A stretch of DNA of 64,000 bases from Clostridiales bacterium (lineage in GTDB: Bacteria > Bacillota > Clostridia > Oscillospirales > Oscillospiraceae): the NCBI GenBank assembly GCA_019423635.1, contig JAHZBA010000009.1, positions 1-64,000 on the forward strand. The letters are read 5' to 3'. The notes under the pieces are model-generated. The model was not told where the DNA came from, did no database searches, and saw nothing but the letters and a program-made list of their open reading frames with translations. A program made the translations under genes and the position numbers. Shown here piece after piece: positions 8,392 to 19,248 of the stretch. Numbering within the stretch: position 1 is the first letter of the stretch; each line of letters begins with the position of its first letter.

Positions 8392-8931
8392 ATGAAAAAA
8401 CGTTTGGTATGCTGTTTTGTGATGCTCTGCATGGTGCTGTCAGGCTGCGCCGGAAACCGGCGGGAGGCTCCGCCGGAGCAGGAGGACACCCGGCAGGAGG
8501 CTCCGGACGGAGCCTCCGCGGCCCCGGCAGAAGGGCCGGAGGCCTCCCCGGAGCCGGACCCTGCGCCGGAGGAGGACGCGTTCTCCGGGAGATGGCAGGC
8601 CGTTGAGAGTCCGCAGTGCTATATGGACATCGCCAAAGCGGACGGGGACGGCTATACGCTTGAGATCGTCTGGGCCGGAGCTTCCCGGGGAGATGTTGTC
8701 TGGCAGGCGGCCGGGCGCTACGACGAGCTGTGGGAGGGTGTTGCCTATACCGGCGCGAAATATGAGGACGTCGTCAGGGAAGACGGGACCGTTGACCGGA
8801 CTCCCATCCCGGAGCGGGAGGAGGTGACCGGAATGGTTTTCCTGGAGGACGACGGGACCCTGCACTGGATCGACGACTTTGATCATATGGGGGACGATAT
8901 GAGCTTTGAGAAGACATCGCTTGGTGACTGA
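8392..8931 (+). CDS. Small secreted lipoprotein of unknown function
   Basis: 179-aa precursor with a basic N-terminus, hydrophobic core and lipobox LSGC (lipidated Cys19). A long Pro/Glu/Ala-rich disordered linker (about residues 25-65) carries a compact C-terminal domain of roughly 110 aa beginning FSGRWQAVESPQ, rich in Trp, Tyr and acidic residues. The FxGRW start suggests a small beta-barrel lipoprotein domain, but I do not recognise a named family. GAGGAG precedes the ATG. It is monocistronic between a terminator and the ppdK promoter. Confidence 0.8.
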   Translation: MKKRLVCCFVMLCMVLSGCAGNRREAPPEQEDTRQEAPDGASAAPAEGPEASPEPDPAPEEDAFSGRWQAVESPQCYMDIAKADGDGYTLEIVWAGASRGDVVWQAAGRYDELWEGVAYTGAKYEDVVREDGTVDRTPIPEREEVTGMVFLEDDGTLHWIDDFDHMGDDMSFEKTSLGD

Positions 8932-9130
8932 CCCCTTTTTCCCCGCAGGCTGAGCCGTCGGTTGTCTCACCGATGAGCCGGATCTCTCCCCCGGCAGCGT
9001 CTTTCAGAAGGAGGCCCGGAACGGCAGCGCGCCGTCCCGGGCTCTTCCGCGCAGGCGGGCTTTGTGAATTTTCGCCACAATTCTTGGAAAATTTACCGAT
9101 TTTACTGCGGTTTCTTAGGGGTTTTATGTA

Positions 9131-9159
9131 TTGTTTTCCAGAAAAAATCCCATTATAAT
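9131..9159 (+). promoter_or_regulatory. Housekeeping-type promoter of ppdK
   Basis: TTGTTT (9131-9136), 17-nt spacer, TATAAT (9154-9159), in an AT-rich island inside GC-rich DNA. The leader to ppdK would be about 80 nt. Confidence 0.8.
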
Positions 9160-9175
9160 ATGGAGGACAATTTTG

Positions 9176-9226
9176 ATGCGTATTCCCTGCAAAATCTGAC
9201 AGAGTCCGTCTGCCCGCCGCAGACGG
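9176..9226 (+). promoter_or_regulatory. ppdK leader: 7-codon mini-ORF followed by a hairpin
   Basis: GGAGGA (9162-9167) is spaced 8 nt from ATG 9176, which opens a 7-codon frame (MRIPCKI) ending with TGA at 9197-9199. Next is a perfect hairpin CCGTCTGC/GCAGACGG (9206-9226, 5-nt loop) just before the ppdK ribosome site. This layout resembles a small translated leader with a downstream structure, but no attenuator alternative fold is evident. Confidence 0.4.
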
Positions 9227-9244
9227 CAAAACGGAGGAATGAAA

Positions 9245-11875
<2,631 letters not shown>

Positions 11876-11897
11876 GCGCCCCGACCAACGCTTTTTC

Positions 11898-11935
11898 AAG
11901 GCCTCTGCCGCAATCGCGGCAGAGGCCTTCCTTTC
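11898..11935 (+). terminator. ppdK terminator
   Basis: A perfect 14-bp stem (11898-11911 with 11916-11929, loop AATC) containing AAGGCCTCTGCCGC, followed by the pyrimidine run CCTTTC. Weak T-tract but a very stable stem. Confidence 0.8.
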
Positions 11936-12050
11936 ACCCGCCGCAGTGTCCCTTCCCCGCGGCCGAAAAAAGTGAAAAATCTTGAAGAAATCCGCTGCCC
12001 GGCATCGTATAATAAGTGTCGGAAGGGGGTGGCGGCGTGTCGTGACAGGG

Positions 12051-12566
12051 ATGACAAGAGAGGACTTTTCCCAGCTGGTCTTTCAGTATGAGCGCATGGT
12101 GTACACCATCTGTTTCCAGCTGGTGCGGGACGCCGCGGCGGCGGAGGACCTGACCCAGGACACCTTCCTCTCCGCCTACCTCCACCGGGAGAAGCTCCCC
12201 CAGGGCTATGAACGCCAGTGGCTGGGACGCATCGCCGCCAACAAGGCAAAAGACCACCTGCAAAGCGCCTGGAACCGCCGCGCACTGCTTCCGGGAGACG
12301 AGGCCATCCCCCCCGGCCTCTCTCCGGCAGCAGAGGAGCTGGCCCTCCGGCGCAGCGGAGAGGCGGAGATCCGGGCGGCGGTGGAGGAGCTGAAAGAGCC
12401 CTACCGGCAGGTGTGCCGGCTGTGCCTTCTGGAGGAGCGGTCGCCGGAGGAGGCGGCCCTGGCCCTGGGCCGGCCGGTGAAGACCATCCACACCCAGCTG
12501 TCCCGGGGCAAGGGACTGCTGCGGAAACGATTGGAGAGGAGTGTGGGACATGGACGTATTTCGTGA
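12051..12566 (+). CDS. ECF-type RNA polymerase sigma factor
   Basis: 171-aa sigma-70 family protein with region 2 (FSQLVFQYERMVYTIC, then AEDLTQDTFLSAY) and region 4 (LEERSPEEAALALGRP followed by TIHTQLSRGKGLLRK). Regions 1 and 3 are missing, as in extracytoplasmic-function factors. Start candidates are ATG 12051 and GTG 12042; GGAAGGGGG (12021-12029) suits 12042 slightly better, while 12051 gives the usual MTREDF start. TATAAT at 12008-12013 is a likely -10, but no consensus -35 is at 17 nt. The downstream overlapping gene looks like its anti-sigma factor. Confidence 0.9.
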   Translation: MTREDFSQLVFQYERMVYTICFQLVRDAAAAEDLTQDTFLSAYLHREKLPQGYERQWLGRIAANKAKDHLQSAWNRRALLPGDEAIPPGLSPAAEELALRRSGEAEIRAAVEELKEPYRQVCRLCLLEERSPEEAALALGRPVKTIHTQLSRGKGLLRKRLERSVGHGRIS

Positions 12567-13011
12567 GGACGGGCACCTGACGGACGAGGCGCTGGCGGCG
12601 CTGATCCGGGAGGAGGCGCCGGAGGGCCTCGCGCGTCTGGAGATGGCGGAGCACCTGGCCTTCTGCGACCTGTGCCTGCAGCGGTACACGGAATTGCTGG
12701 CGGGCACGGAGCTGCTGGTGCCGGAGCACTCCTGCCAAAAGAGTATCTGGGGCCGCATCCAAATGCGGGCCCTCCGGCTGGTGACCAGCCGGTACGCCGC
12801 GGCGGTGGCCGCCGTGGGATTGGCGCTGACCGTGGTCTGGGGCAGCGGGAACGCCGCCCTGCCCCGCCTCCCGGAGCTTCCGCAGGAGCGGCAGTATGTG
12901 GTATCGGAAAACCTGCGCCAGTGGGGCGCTTCCCTGGACGGGGCCATGCGGGGCCTCAATGATATTTTAGACGGGTTCGGAAGGACCCGGCAAGGAGGAA
13001 TTCACTCATGA
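12550..13011 (+). CDS. Membrane-anchored zinc-finger anti-sigma factor
   Basis: 153 aa. A cytosolic N-terminal domain carries the HxxxCxxC zinc motif of ZAS anti-sigma factors (HLAFCDLC, about residues 36-43). One transmembrane helix (about residues 83-100) and a short extracytoplasmic tail follow. ATG 12550 is chosen because AGAGGA lies about 9 nt upstream. The gene overlaps the sigma gene by 17 nt and the next gene by ATGA, a tightly coupled operon. Role: holds the sigma factor at the membrane until an envelope signal; the signal is unknown. Confidence 0.85.
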   Translation: MDVFREDGHLTDEALAALIREEAPEGLARLEMAEHLAFCDLCLQRYTELLAGTELLVPEHSCQKSIWGRIQMRALRLVTSRYAAAVAAVGLALTVVWGSGNAALPRLPELPQERQYVVSENLRQWGASLDGAMRGLNDILDGFGRTRQGGIHS

Positions 13012-13709
13012 GACTGTTTCGGGCCTTATGGCTGTTTATCTGCGCCTGCGTGCCGGGCTGCGGACAGATGCAGCAGGGATATATGAAGCGGGGCATCTCC
13101 CAGACCATTGCCTTCTGCGCTGTGCTGGCGGTGGCCATTTTCCTGGAGATCGGCGCCCTGGCGGTCTTTCTGGCGCCGCTGTGGGTGTACTCCTTCTTTG
13201 ACGCCTACAACCTCCGCCGCCAGCGGCTGGAGGGTGCTCCCCCGGAGGATGCGTTCCTCTTCGGCCTTTCGGACATGGATTCCCGACGGCTGGAGGAGCT
13301 TTTGAGCAAGCGCCACAGCCTCATCGGCTGGGTGCTGGTGATCGCGGGACTGCTGGTGCTGTGGCAGAACCTGGCCGGAACGCTGTACGATCTGCTGATT
13401 ACGCTGTTCGGGCCGGACGACGCATGGTGGCTCTATGACGGCCTGATCCGCGGCGTTCCCCGGATGGTGGTGACGCTGCTCATCATCGCCCTTGGCATCT
13501 GGTTCATCCGGGGGCCCAGGAAGAAGCCGGAGGACACCATTCCCGACTTCACGCCCCCCGAGGAGCCCTTTACGGCCAAGAGCCCCTACAGCCCGGAGGC
13601 CCAGGTCCCCATAACGTTACAGCTCCATCCCGGGGAGGAGGCGCCTGCGGAGGAGCCGGAGGCCGCGGCAGAGCGCGAACAGGAGGTCCCCCATGGAGAT
13701 GACTGCTGA
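13008..13709 (+). CDS. Polytopic membrane protein of the ECF operon
   Basis: 233 aa with about four hydrophobic segments (5-20, 35-60, 100-122, 143-165) and a long acidic, Pro-rich C-terminal tail. The N-terminal PGCGQMQQGYMKRG followed by hydrophobic residues resembles the TM2/YozV-like signature seen in small Firmicutes membrane proteins. AAGGAGG precedes the ATG, which overlaps the anti-sigma stop (ATGA). It is probably part of the envelope-sensing system or its target; function not known. Confidence 0.75.
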   Translation: MRLFRALWLFICACVPGCGQMQQGYMKRGISQTIAFCAVLAVAIFLEIGALAVFLAPLWVYSFFDAYNLRRQRLEGAPPEDAFLFGLSDMDSRRLEELLSKRHSLIGWVLVIAGLLVLWQNLAGTLYDLLITLFGPDDAWWLYDGLIRGVPRMVVTLLIIALGIWFIRGPRKKPEDTIPDFTPPEEPFTAKSPYSPEAQVPITLQLHPGEEAPAEEPEAAAEREQEVPHGDDC

Positions 13710-14325
13710 GCGGCCCGCGGCGGCCCAGGAGGCCCCCCGGCGCCGGGTGGGCACCTTCACCCTGGGGCTGACGCTGCTGGGCGGAGGCGGCGTGATGCTG
13801 GTAAGCACCTTCCTGCCGGACATGGACTTCTCTTGGGCGCTGAAGCTGGGTCCTCTGATCCTGATCTGCCTGGGGGCGGAGACACTGCTGGCCACCCATA
13901 AGGCGGGCCGGATCAAGTACGACTGGGCCGGGATTCTCCTGAGCTTTCTGCTGGCCTGCGGGGGGCTGGGGCTGTACGCGGCCTCCTGGGGGATCACCCA
14001 CTGGGCGGAGTACGCGGACTACTACAACGGCAGCCGCAGCGGAAACGAGGCGTTCCTGTTTCTGGACTACCAGCAGTTCAACACCACCATGTGGCAGGAC
14101 CTGACCCTGGAGGCGGGAGATGTGCTGGAGTGCCGGGTCGTCAACGACGGCGGCAGCGTCAGCGCGAACATCCTGTGCGACGAGAGCGGGAAACTGATTT
14201 ACGAGGGGCAGGAACTGTCCACGGGAACCTTCACGGTGGACATCCCGGAGGATGGGACCTATGAGGTCAACGTCGTCGGGCGGCAGGCCGCGGGGAGCTT
14301 CCACATCAAGCGGGCGGAGCCCTAG
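13693..14325 (+). CDS. Membrane protein with extracytoplasmic C-terminal domain
   Basis: 210 aa. A cytosolic N-terminus with the basic patch RRRVG leads into three hydrophobic helices (about 20-40, 45-62, 73-95). A roughly 110-aa beta-rich outside domain follows, with internal EAGDVLECRVVNDGG and a VDIPEDGTYEV segment that resembles pre-peptidase-like or Ig-like folds. The helical part resembles the DUF5668/LiaF-like membrane modules. AGGAGG is upstream; it overlaps the preceding gene by 17 nt and closes the operon before the terminator at 14428. Confidence 0.75.
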   Translation: MEMTAERPAAAQEAPRRRVGTFTLGLTLLGGGGVMLVSTFLPDMDFSWALKLGPLILICLGAETLLATHKAGRIKYDWAGILLSFLLACGGLGLYAASWGITHWAEYADYYNGSRSGNEAFLFLDYQQFNTTMWQDLTLEAGDVLECRVVNDGGSVSANILCDESGKLIYEGQELSTGTFTVDIPEDGTYEVNVVGRQAAGSFHIKRAEP

Positions 14326-14427
14326 CGGCGGGTCCGGGGGCGCCGCGCCCCCGGCGGGTGCAGGGCAGCGCCCTGCCGGGGTCCAGGGGTGGAACCCCTG
14401 GGGGCCTTAGAAAACATGTTCTTGATA

Positions 14428-14466
14428 TAAAACGGGAGACCGCGCCTGCGGTCTCCCGTTTTATTT
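14428..14466. terminator. Bidirectional terminator within a palindromic repeat block
   Basis: Stem from 14428-14443 with 14448-14463 (core AAAACGGGAGACCGC, loop GCCT), A-run on the left and T-run on the right, so it can stop both the ECF operon and the minus-strand zincin/tex unit. The flanks (14330-14400 and 14465-14520) hold several nested GGGTCCAGGGG and GCAGGGCAGCGCCCTGC palindromes of the same family as at 3221. Confidence 0.85.
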
Positions 14467-14545
14467 GCAGGGGCGCTGCCCCTGCACCCCGCAAGCTTTT
14501 TGAAAAAAGCTTGAGCAAAAACTTTTCCTGCGCTTCGCGGGCCTC

Positions 14546-14920
14546 TCAGTCCTCGTACTCGGCCCGCCAGGCCTCCATCTCCGCCGCATCCTTATCGTCC
14601 AGGGCGTGGAGGCCCCCCAGGTTCTCCATGTGATGGGTCAGCTCATGGCGCAGCGTGGTCCGCAGCTCCTCCTCCCAGGTCTCCTGCTCCCACCCCTCCC
14701 GCTCCGCCAGAGCGGCAAAGGAACCATAGTACAGGTTGACATACCGCCCCAGGCAGCCGTCGCAGTACTCCCCCATGATATAAAGCTCCGGAAGCTCCGG
14801 GTCCGGCTTGGCCTCCTCCAGCAGATTCACGCCGCCGTTCAGGCCCTCAAACAGCGCCTCGGGAAAGGTCTCGGCAATGCTGTCCAGGATCTCGTTGACC
14901 CGGTCGATGGTCAGAATCAT
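14546..14920 (-). CDS. Zincin-like metallopeptidase family protein
   Basis: 124-aa protein with the HExxH zinc motif in LRHELTHHMENLGG (about residues 90-103). Size and motif match the short metallopeptidase/COG3824-type family common in Firmicutes and Actinobacteria, whose substrate is unknown. It overlaps the tex stop by 4 nt and is transcribed with tex. Confidence 0.85.
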   Translation of the reverse strand: MILTIDRVNEILDSIAETFPEALFEGLNGGVNLLEEAKPDPELPELYIMGEYCDGCLGRYVNLYYGSFAALAEREGWEQETWEEELRTTLRHELTHHMENLGGLHALDDKDAAEMEAWRAEYED

Positions 14921-17091
14921 CCCTGCTCCCCCTTCACCTGCTTCATGGAAAGGCTGATCCGTTTCTTCTTCTCATCCACTTCCAGCACCACCACCTTCAC
15001 CACATCCCCCACAGACACCGCCTCTGAGGGGTGCTTGAGGAATCTGCCGGCCACCTGGGAGATGTGGACCAGGCCGTCCTGATGGACGCCGATGTCCACA
15101 AAGACGCCGAAGTCGATGACGTTGCGGACCGTGCCCGTCAGCACCATGCCGGGCTTCAGATCCTTCATCTCCAGCACGTCCGTCCGCAGCACCGGCGGCG
15201 GCAGCTCCTCCCGGGGGTCCCGGCCGGGTTTCAGCAGCTCGCTCACCACGTCCCGCAGGGTGGGCACCCCCACACCGCACTCCGCCGCGGCCCGCTCCTC
15301 CCCGTAGGACTGCACCTGGGCGCTCAGATCCCCCAGACGGCCCGCGGCCACGTCCGCCAGCGTGTGGCCGGTGAGGCGCAGGAGCTGCTCCGCCGCGTCG
15401 TAGCTCTCCGGGTGGACGGCGGTGTTGTCCAGCACCAGGGCGCTCTCCGGCACCCGCAGAAAGCCCGCGCAGAGCTGATAGGCCTTGGGGCCCAGCTTCG
15501 GCACCTTCATCAGCTGCTTGCGGGAGGTGAAGGGGCCGTCTGCCTCCCGGCGGGCCACGATGTTTTTCGCCGTGGCGGCGGTGAGGCCGGAGACCCGCTG
15601 CAAAAGGGACACCGAGGCGGTGTTCACATCCACGCCCACGGCGTTTACGCAGTCCTCCACCACGTTGCCCAGGGCCTCATCCAAGCGCTTTTGGGGGCAG
15701 TCGTGCTGATACTGGCCCACCCCGATGGCCTTGGGGTCGATCTTCACCAGCTCTGCCAGGGGGTCCTGGAGCCGCCGGGCGATGGAGACCGCGGAGCGCA
15801 GATTCACATCGTACTCCGGGAACTCCTCCGCCGCCAGGGGGCTGGCGGAGTACACGGAGGCCCCGGCCTCGGAGACGATCATGTAGCTGACCTTCGCCCC
15901 GCTCTCCCCGGCCCGGCGGATCAGCTCCACGGTCATCTGCTCCGTCTCCCGGCTGGCGGTGCCGTTGCCGATGGCGATGTGCTCCACGCCGTGCTTTTGA
16001 ATGAGGCGCAGCAGGGCGGCGATGGCCTCGGCCCGCTTTCGCTCCCCCTGGGTGGGGTAGACCACCGCCGTGTCCAGCACCTTGCCGGTGCCGTCCACCA
16101 CCGCCACCTTGCAGCCCATGCGGTAGCCGGGGTCCAGGCCCATGGTGACCTTCCCCTTCACCGGCGGCTGCATCAAAAGGGGCTTGAGGTTCAGGGCAAA
16201 CTGGCCGATGGCGCCCTCGCTGGCCCGTTCCGTCAGCTGGGAGCGGATCTCCCGCTCCAGGGAGGGGGCGATCAGGCGGTCGTAGGCGTCCTCGGCGGCG
16301 GATCTCACCAGCTCCATGGCCGCCCGGCCGGGTACCGCCCGCCGCCGCAGGGTCACCAGGGCCGTCTCCCGGTCCATCTCCACCCGGACCTTCAGGATCT
16401 CCTCCCGCTCCCCCCGGTTGATGGCCAGGATCTGATGGCCCTGTACCCTGGAAACGGCGGCGGAGAAATCGTAATAGAGCCGGTAGACGCTGTCCTCCGG
16501 GTCCTTGTCCGCGGCGCGGGAGACAAGCCTTGCCTGCCGCTGCCACAGCTCCCGGAGGGATCTGCGGATCTCCGCGTCGTCGGAGATCCACTCGGCGATG
16601 ATGTCGCTGGCACCCTGGAGGGCCTCCTCCACCGTCTCCACGCCCTTCTCCGCGTCCAGATACTCCCCCGCCAGGGCCTCAATGGAGTCGACCCGCTCCC
16701 GGCCGAAGGCCGCTGCCGCCAGGGGCTCCAGCCCCTTCTCCTGGGCGGCGGTGGCCCGGGTGCGGCGCTTTTGCTTGTAGGGCCGGTACAGATCCTCCAC
16801 CTCCGCCAGGGTGGCGGCGGAGTCGATGGCCGCGGAGAGCTCCTCCGTCAGCCTGCCCTGCTCGGCAATGGCGGATTTCACGCTGTCCCGCCGCTCCTGG
16901 AGACCCCGGAGGTACTTGAGCCGCTCTTCCAGGGTGCGGAGGGTGGTGTCGTCCATGGCCCCGTGGAGCTCCTTGCGGTAGCGGGCAATGAAGGGAATGG
17001 TGCTGCCCCCGTCCAGGAGCGCCGCGACGTTTTCCACATACCGGGCGGGCTGGTTCAGCTCCTGGGCCAGGAGTTGGATGATGGTGTCCAT
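14917..17091 (-). CDS. tex: Tex family RNA-binding transcription accessory protein
   Basis: 724 aa. Domains in order: helical Tex N-terminal domain beginning LAQELNQPARYVENVAALL, a YqgF/RNase H-like domain (GLDPGYRMGCKVAVVDGTG), helix-hairpin-helix pairs (RVSGLTAATAKNIVARR and a following copy), and a C-terminal S1 domain (LKPGMVLTGTVRNVIDFG). Tex binds nucleic acids and RNA polymerase and affects transcription and toxin expression in several pathogens. AGAGGAAA precedes the ATG and a promoter lies at 17185-17213. Confidence 0.97.
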   Translation of the reverse strand: MDTIIQLLAQELNQPARYVENVAALLDGGSTIPFIARYRKELHGAMDDTTLRTLEERLKYLRGLQERRDSVKSAIAEQGRLTEELSAAIDSAATLAEVEDLYRPYKQKRRTRATAAQEKGLEPLAAAAFGRERVDSIEALAGEYLDAEKGVETVEEALQGASDIIAEWISDDAEIRRSLRELWQRQARLVSRAADKDPEDSVYRLYYDFSAAVSRVQGHQILAINRGEREEILKVRVEMDRETALVTLRRRAVPGRAAMELVRSAAEDAYDRLIAPSLEREIRSQLTERASEGAIGQFALNLKPLLMQPPVKGKVTMGLDPGYRMGCKVAVVDGTGKVLDTAVVYPTQGERKRAEAIAALLRLIQKHGVEHIAIGNGTASRETEQMTVELIRRAGESGAKVSYMIVSEAGASVYSASPLAAEEFPEYDVNLRSAVSIARRLQDPLAELVKIDPKAIGVGQYQHDCPQKRLDEALGNVVEDCVNAVGVDVNTASVSLLQRVSGLTAATAKNIVARREADGPFTSRKQLMKVPKLGPKAYQLCAGFLRVPESALVLDNTAVHPESYDAAEQLLRLTGHTLADVAAGRLGDLSAQVQSYGEERAAAECGVGVPTLRDVVSELLKPGRDPREELPPPVLRTDVLEMKDLKPGMVLTGTVRNVIDFGVFVDIGVHQDGLVHISQVAGRFLKHPSEAVSVGDVVKVVVLEVDEKKKRISLSMKQVKGEQG

Positions 17092-17184
17092 AGAAGTTTC
17101 CTCTTTCGATCAAACAGGATGGCCGGGCAAATGCGGCACCCGGAGCGGGCGGCGCGTTTGCGCAGCCCTTTTCGCATGTGCTCT

Positions 17185-17213
17185 ATCATACCACAGGCAG
17201 GCCGGTTTGTCAG
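17185..17213 (-). promoter_or_regulatory. Promoter of the tex operon
   Basis: On the minus strand CTGACA (17213-17208), 17-nt spacer, TATGAT (17190-17185), about 95 nt upstream of the tex start. Confidence 0.7.
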
Positions 17214-17280
17214 CCGTCGAATTCACCATTTTGCCGGCTGTCAGGAAAAAAGACGCCGGCTGCTCCCTGTGAAAAAGGGC

Positions 17281-17309
17281 TTGCGCATCCAGGCACCGTC
17301 CTGTATAAT
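17281..17309 (+). promoter_or_regulatory. Promoter of the coaX unit
   Basis: TTGCGC (17281-17286), 17-nt spacer, TATAAT (17304-17309). The leader to the small ORF at 17388 is about 70 nt. Confidence 0.8.
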
Positions 17310-17387
17310 ACTGCCCGGTGAGAGGGCAGGCCCTCTCAAATACAATGCGCTGCATCTTCTTTGAAAGAGCGGCAGCAGGAGGTAACT

Positions 17388-17492
17388 ATGAAAAAACCCA
17401 TTCCCCATCCGGCGGCAGGGGCACCGGCCCTGACCGCCATCTGCGGCTGTGCGCCGCGTCCCGCAGGCCCCGCCGCGATATCCGGGAGGTGA
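17388..17492 (+). CDS. 34-aa upstream ORF (possible leader peptide) before coaX
   Basis: A short frame with an excellent AGGAGGT (17377-17383) 4 nt before ATG, opening MKKPIPHPAAGAPALTAICG, rich in Pro and Ala with a CGC pair, and ending in TGA 6 nt before the coaX ATG; the coaX ribosome site (GGGAGG) lies inside its last codons. Translation of this ORF would therefore feed directly into coaX. It is too hydrophilic for a membrane peptide. It may be a coupling leader or a real microprotein. No family recognised. Confidence 0.55.
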   Translation: MKKPIPHPAAGAPALTAICGCAPRPAGPAAISGR

Positions 17493-17498
17493 GACGGT

Positions 17499-18263
17499 AT
17501 GCTTCTCGCCATTGATATCGGCAACACCAACATCGTTCTCGGCGGCATCCGGGATGGCAAAATCGTCTTTGAGGCCCGCATTGCCACGGACCACATCAAG
17601 ACCTCCGACCAGTACGGCGTGGAGATCAAGAACATCCTCTCCCTCTTTGAGGTCAGCCCCTCGGACATCCGGGACTGCATCATCTCCTCGGTGGTTCCGC
17701 CGGTGTTCAACTCCGTGCAGACCGGGATGCAAAAGGTCATCGGGCGGCCGCCCATGGTGGTGGGGCCCGGCATCAAAACTGGGCTGAACATCCAGACCGA
17801 CACCCCCTCCCAGGTGGGAAGCGACCGCATTGTGGCGGCGGTGGCCGCCCTGGCGGAGTATGAGCCCCCCCTGTGCCTTCTGGACATGGGCACCGCTACC
17901 ACCATCGACGTGGTAGGGCCGGGCAGCGCCTATCTCGGCGGGTGTATCATCCCCGGCGTCCGGATCTCCCTGGACGCCCTGACCTCCCGGACGGCTCAGC
18001 TGCCGGGCATCCGGCTGGACAGGCCCAAGCAGGTGATCGGGAAGAACACCGTGGACTGTATGCGCAGCGGCATCATGCACGGCACCGCCGCCATGATCGA
18101 CGGGATGCTGGACCGGGTGGAGGAGGAGCTGGGCTGTCGGACCACCGTGGTGGCCACCGGCGGCATGGCCCAGTTCATCATCCCCCTGTGCCGGCGGGAG
18201 ATTCAGATTGAAAAGGACCTCCTGCTGAAAGGGCTCAACGTGCTGTATCAGAAGAACCGATAA
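17499..18263 (+). CDS. coaX: Type III pantothenate kinase
   Basis: First step of coenzyme A synthesis; ASKHA-fold kinase requiring a monovalent cation. 254 aa. Signatures: AIDIGNTNIVLGG phosphate loop at the N-terminus, GPGIKTGL, GSDRIVAAVAA and DMGTATTIDVV in the middle, and ATGGMAQFI near the C-terminus. GGGAGGTGAGACGG supplies the ribosome site. It ends at a perfect terminator. Confidence 0.97.
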   Translation: MLLAIDIGNTNIVLGGIRDGKIVFEARIATDHIKTSDQYGVEIKNILSLFEVSPSDIRDCIISSVVPPVFNSVQTGMQKVIGRPPMVVGPGIKTGLNIQTDTPSQVGSDRIVAAVAALAEYEPPLCLLDMGTATTIDVVGPGSAYLGGCIIPGVRISLDALTSRTAQLPGIRLDRPKQVIGKNTVDCMRSGIMHGTAAMIDGMLDRVEEELGCRTTVVATGGMAQFIIPLCRREIQIEKDLLLKGLNVLYQKNR

Positions 18264-18267
18264 GCTC

Positions 18268-18303
18268 CGGAGGAGACGCACTGCCGCGTCTCCTCCGATT
18301 TTT
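18268..18303 (+). terminator. coaX terminator
   Basis: Perfect 12-bp stem CGGAGGAGACGC (18268-18279) with 18286-18297, loop ACTGCC, then ATTTTT. Confidence 0.92.
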
Positions 18304-18405
18304 CCGCCAGCCGCCGCGGGAGCGTGTCCGATTGGGAGATGTTTGCAGGGGCTCTGGAACCATGACAACATGCGTATTCCGGACGCCCCTGCCTCCATTG
18401 CCGCC

Positions 18406-18434
18406 TTGTAAACCGCCGCGTTCTGTGGTAGGAT
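18406..18434 (+). promoter_or_regulatory. Candidate promoter of the DUF1624 gene
   Basis: TTGTAA (18406-18411), 17-nt spacer, TAGGAT (18429-18434) with TGTGG just upstream of the -10. Confidence 0.5.
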
Positions 18435-18509
18435 ACCATGAGAGCAGTTCCCGAAAATCACGGGAAAAAAGGAGTTGCTCCGAGAATCAACGAAAGAGGA
18501 GTCTGCGCT

Positions 18510-19229
18510 ATGGATCTGCCCCGCCGCCACAGTCTGGATACCCTCCGGGGGCTCACCCTCCTCAGCATGACGGCCTATCACGCCTGCTGGGATCTGGTGT
18601 ATCTCTTCGGGCAGCGCTGGTCCTGGTACGCCTCTTTCCCCGCCTATCTCTGGCAGCAGAGCATCTGCTGGACCTTTCTTCTTCTCTCCGGGTACTGCTT
18701 CCATCTGGGCCGGCACCGCCTGAAGCGGGGGCTGCTGGCCCTGGGAGGCGGGGCCCTTGTGAGCGCCGCGGCCTGGATCTCCGGCAGCCCCATCTGGTGG
18801 GGCGTGCTGACCCTGCTGGGCACGGCGCAGCTGGTGACCATCCCGCTGGACCCTCTCTTCCGGCGGATTCCGCCCCGGCTGGGGCTGGCGGGCTCCTTCA
18901 CGCTCTTTCTGCTGTGCCGGGACGTGAACGCCGGCTTCCTGGGCTTTGAGGGGGCCCGTCTGGCGGCGCTGCCGCAGGGACTCTATCAGGACTTTTTCTC
19001 CGCCTTTTTCGGCTTTCCCGGTCCGGGCTTCCGGTCCGCGGACTACTTCTCCCTGCTGCCCTGGCTGTTCCTCTTCTGGAGCGGGTGGTTCCTGTACCGC
19101 CTGCGGCCCGAGGAGACAGGGCGGGAACTCCGCCTGCCTCTGGTCACCGCCCTGGGGCGGCACTCCCTGCTCGCCTACCTTCTGCATCAGCCGCTGATCT
19201 ACGGGGCACTGCGGCTGCTGTTCCATTAA
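18510..19229 (+). CDS. Heparan-alpha-glucosaminide N-acetyltransferase-like (DUF1624) membrane protein
   Basis: 239 aa with about six to seven transmembrane helices. The start, LPRRHSLDTLRGLTLLSMT followed by YHACWDL, is the conserved D-LRG...H signature of DUF1624/acyltransferase-like proteins, where the histidine is the proposed acyl carrier. ATG 18510 is chosen from AGAGGAG (18495-18501); an in-frame ATG at 18438 would add 24 non-family residues. The acyl acceptor is unknown. It lies 19 nt upstream of the TetM-like gene and is probably co-transcribed. Confidence 0.85.
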   Translation: MDLPRRHSLDTLRGLTLLSMTAYHACWDLVYLFGQRWSWYASFPAYLWQQSICWTFLLLSGYCFHLGRHRLKRGLLALGGGALVSAAAWISGSPIWWGVLTLLGTAQLVTIPLDPLFRRIPPRLGLAGSFTLFLLCRDVNAGFLGFEGARLAALPQGLYQDFFSAFFGFPGPGFRSADYFSLLPWLFLFWSGWFLYRLRPEETGRELRLPLVTALGRHSLLAYLLHQPLIYGALRLLFH

Positions 19230-19248
19230 CACGATTTGGAGTGACGCT

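Noticed and set aside
11982..12050. TTG start 23 codons upstream for the ECF sigma factor
   Set aside because: This segment overlaps the likely promoter (TATAAT at 12008) and the extra residues do not resemble sigma factors.
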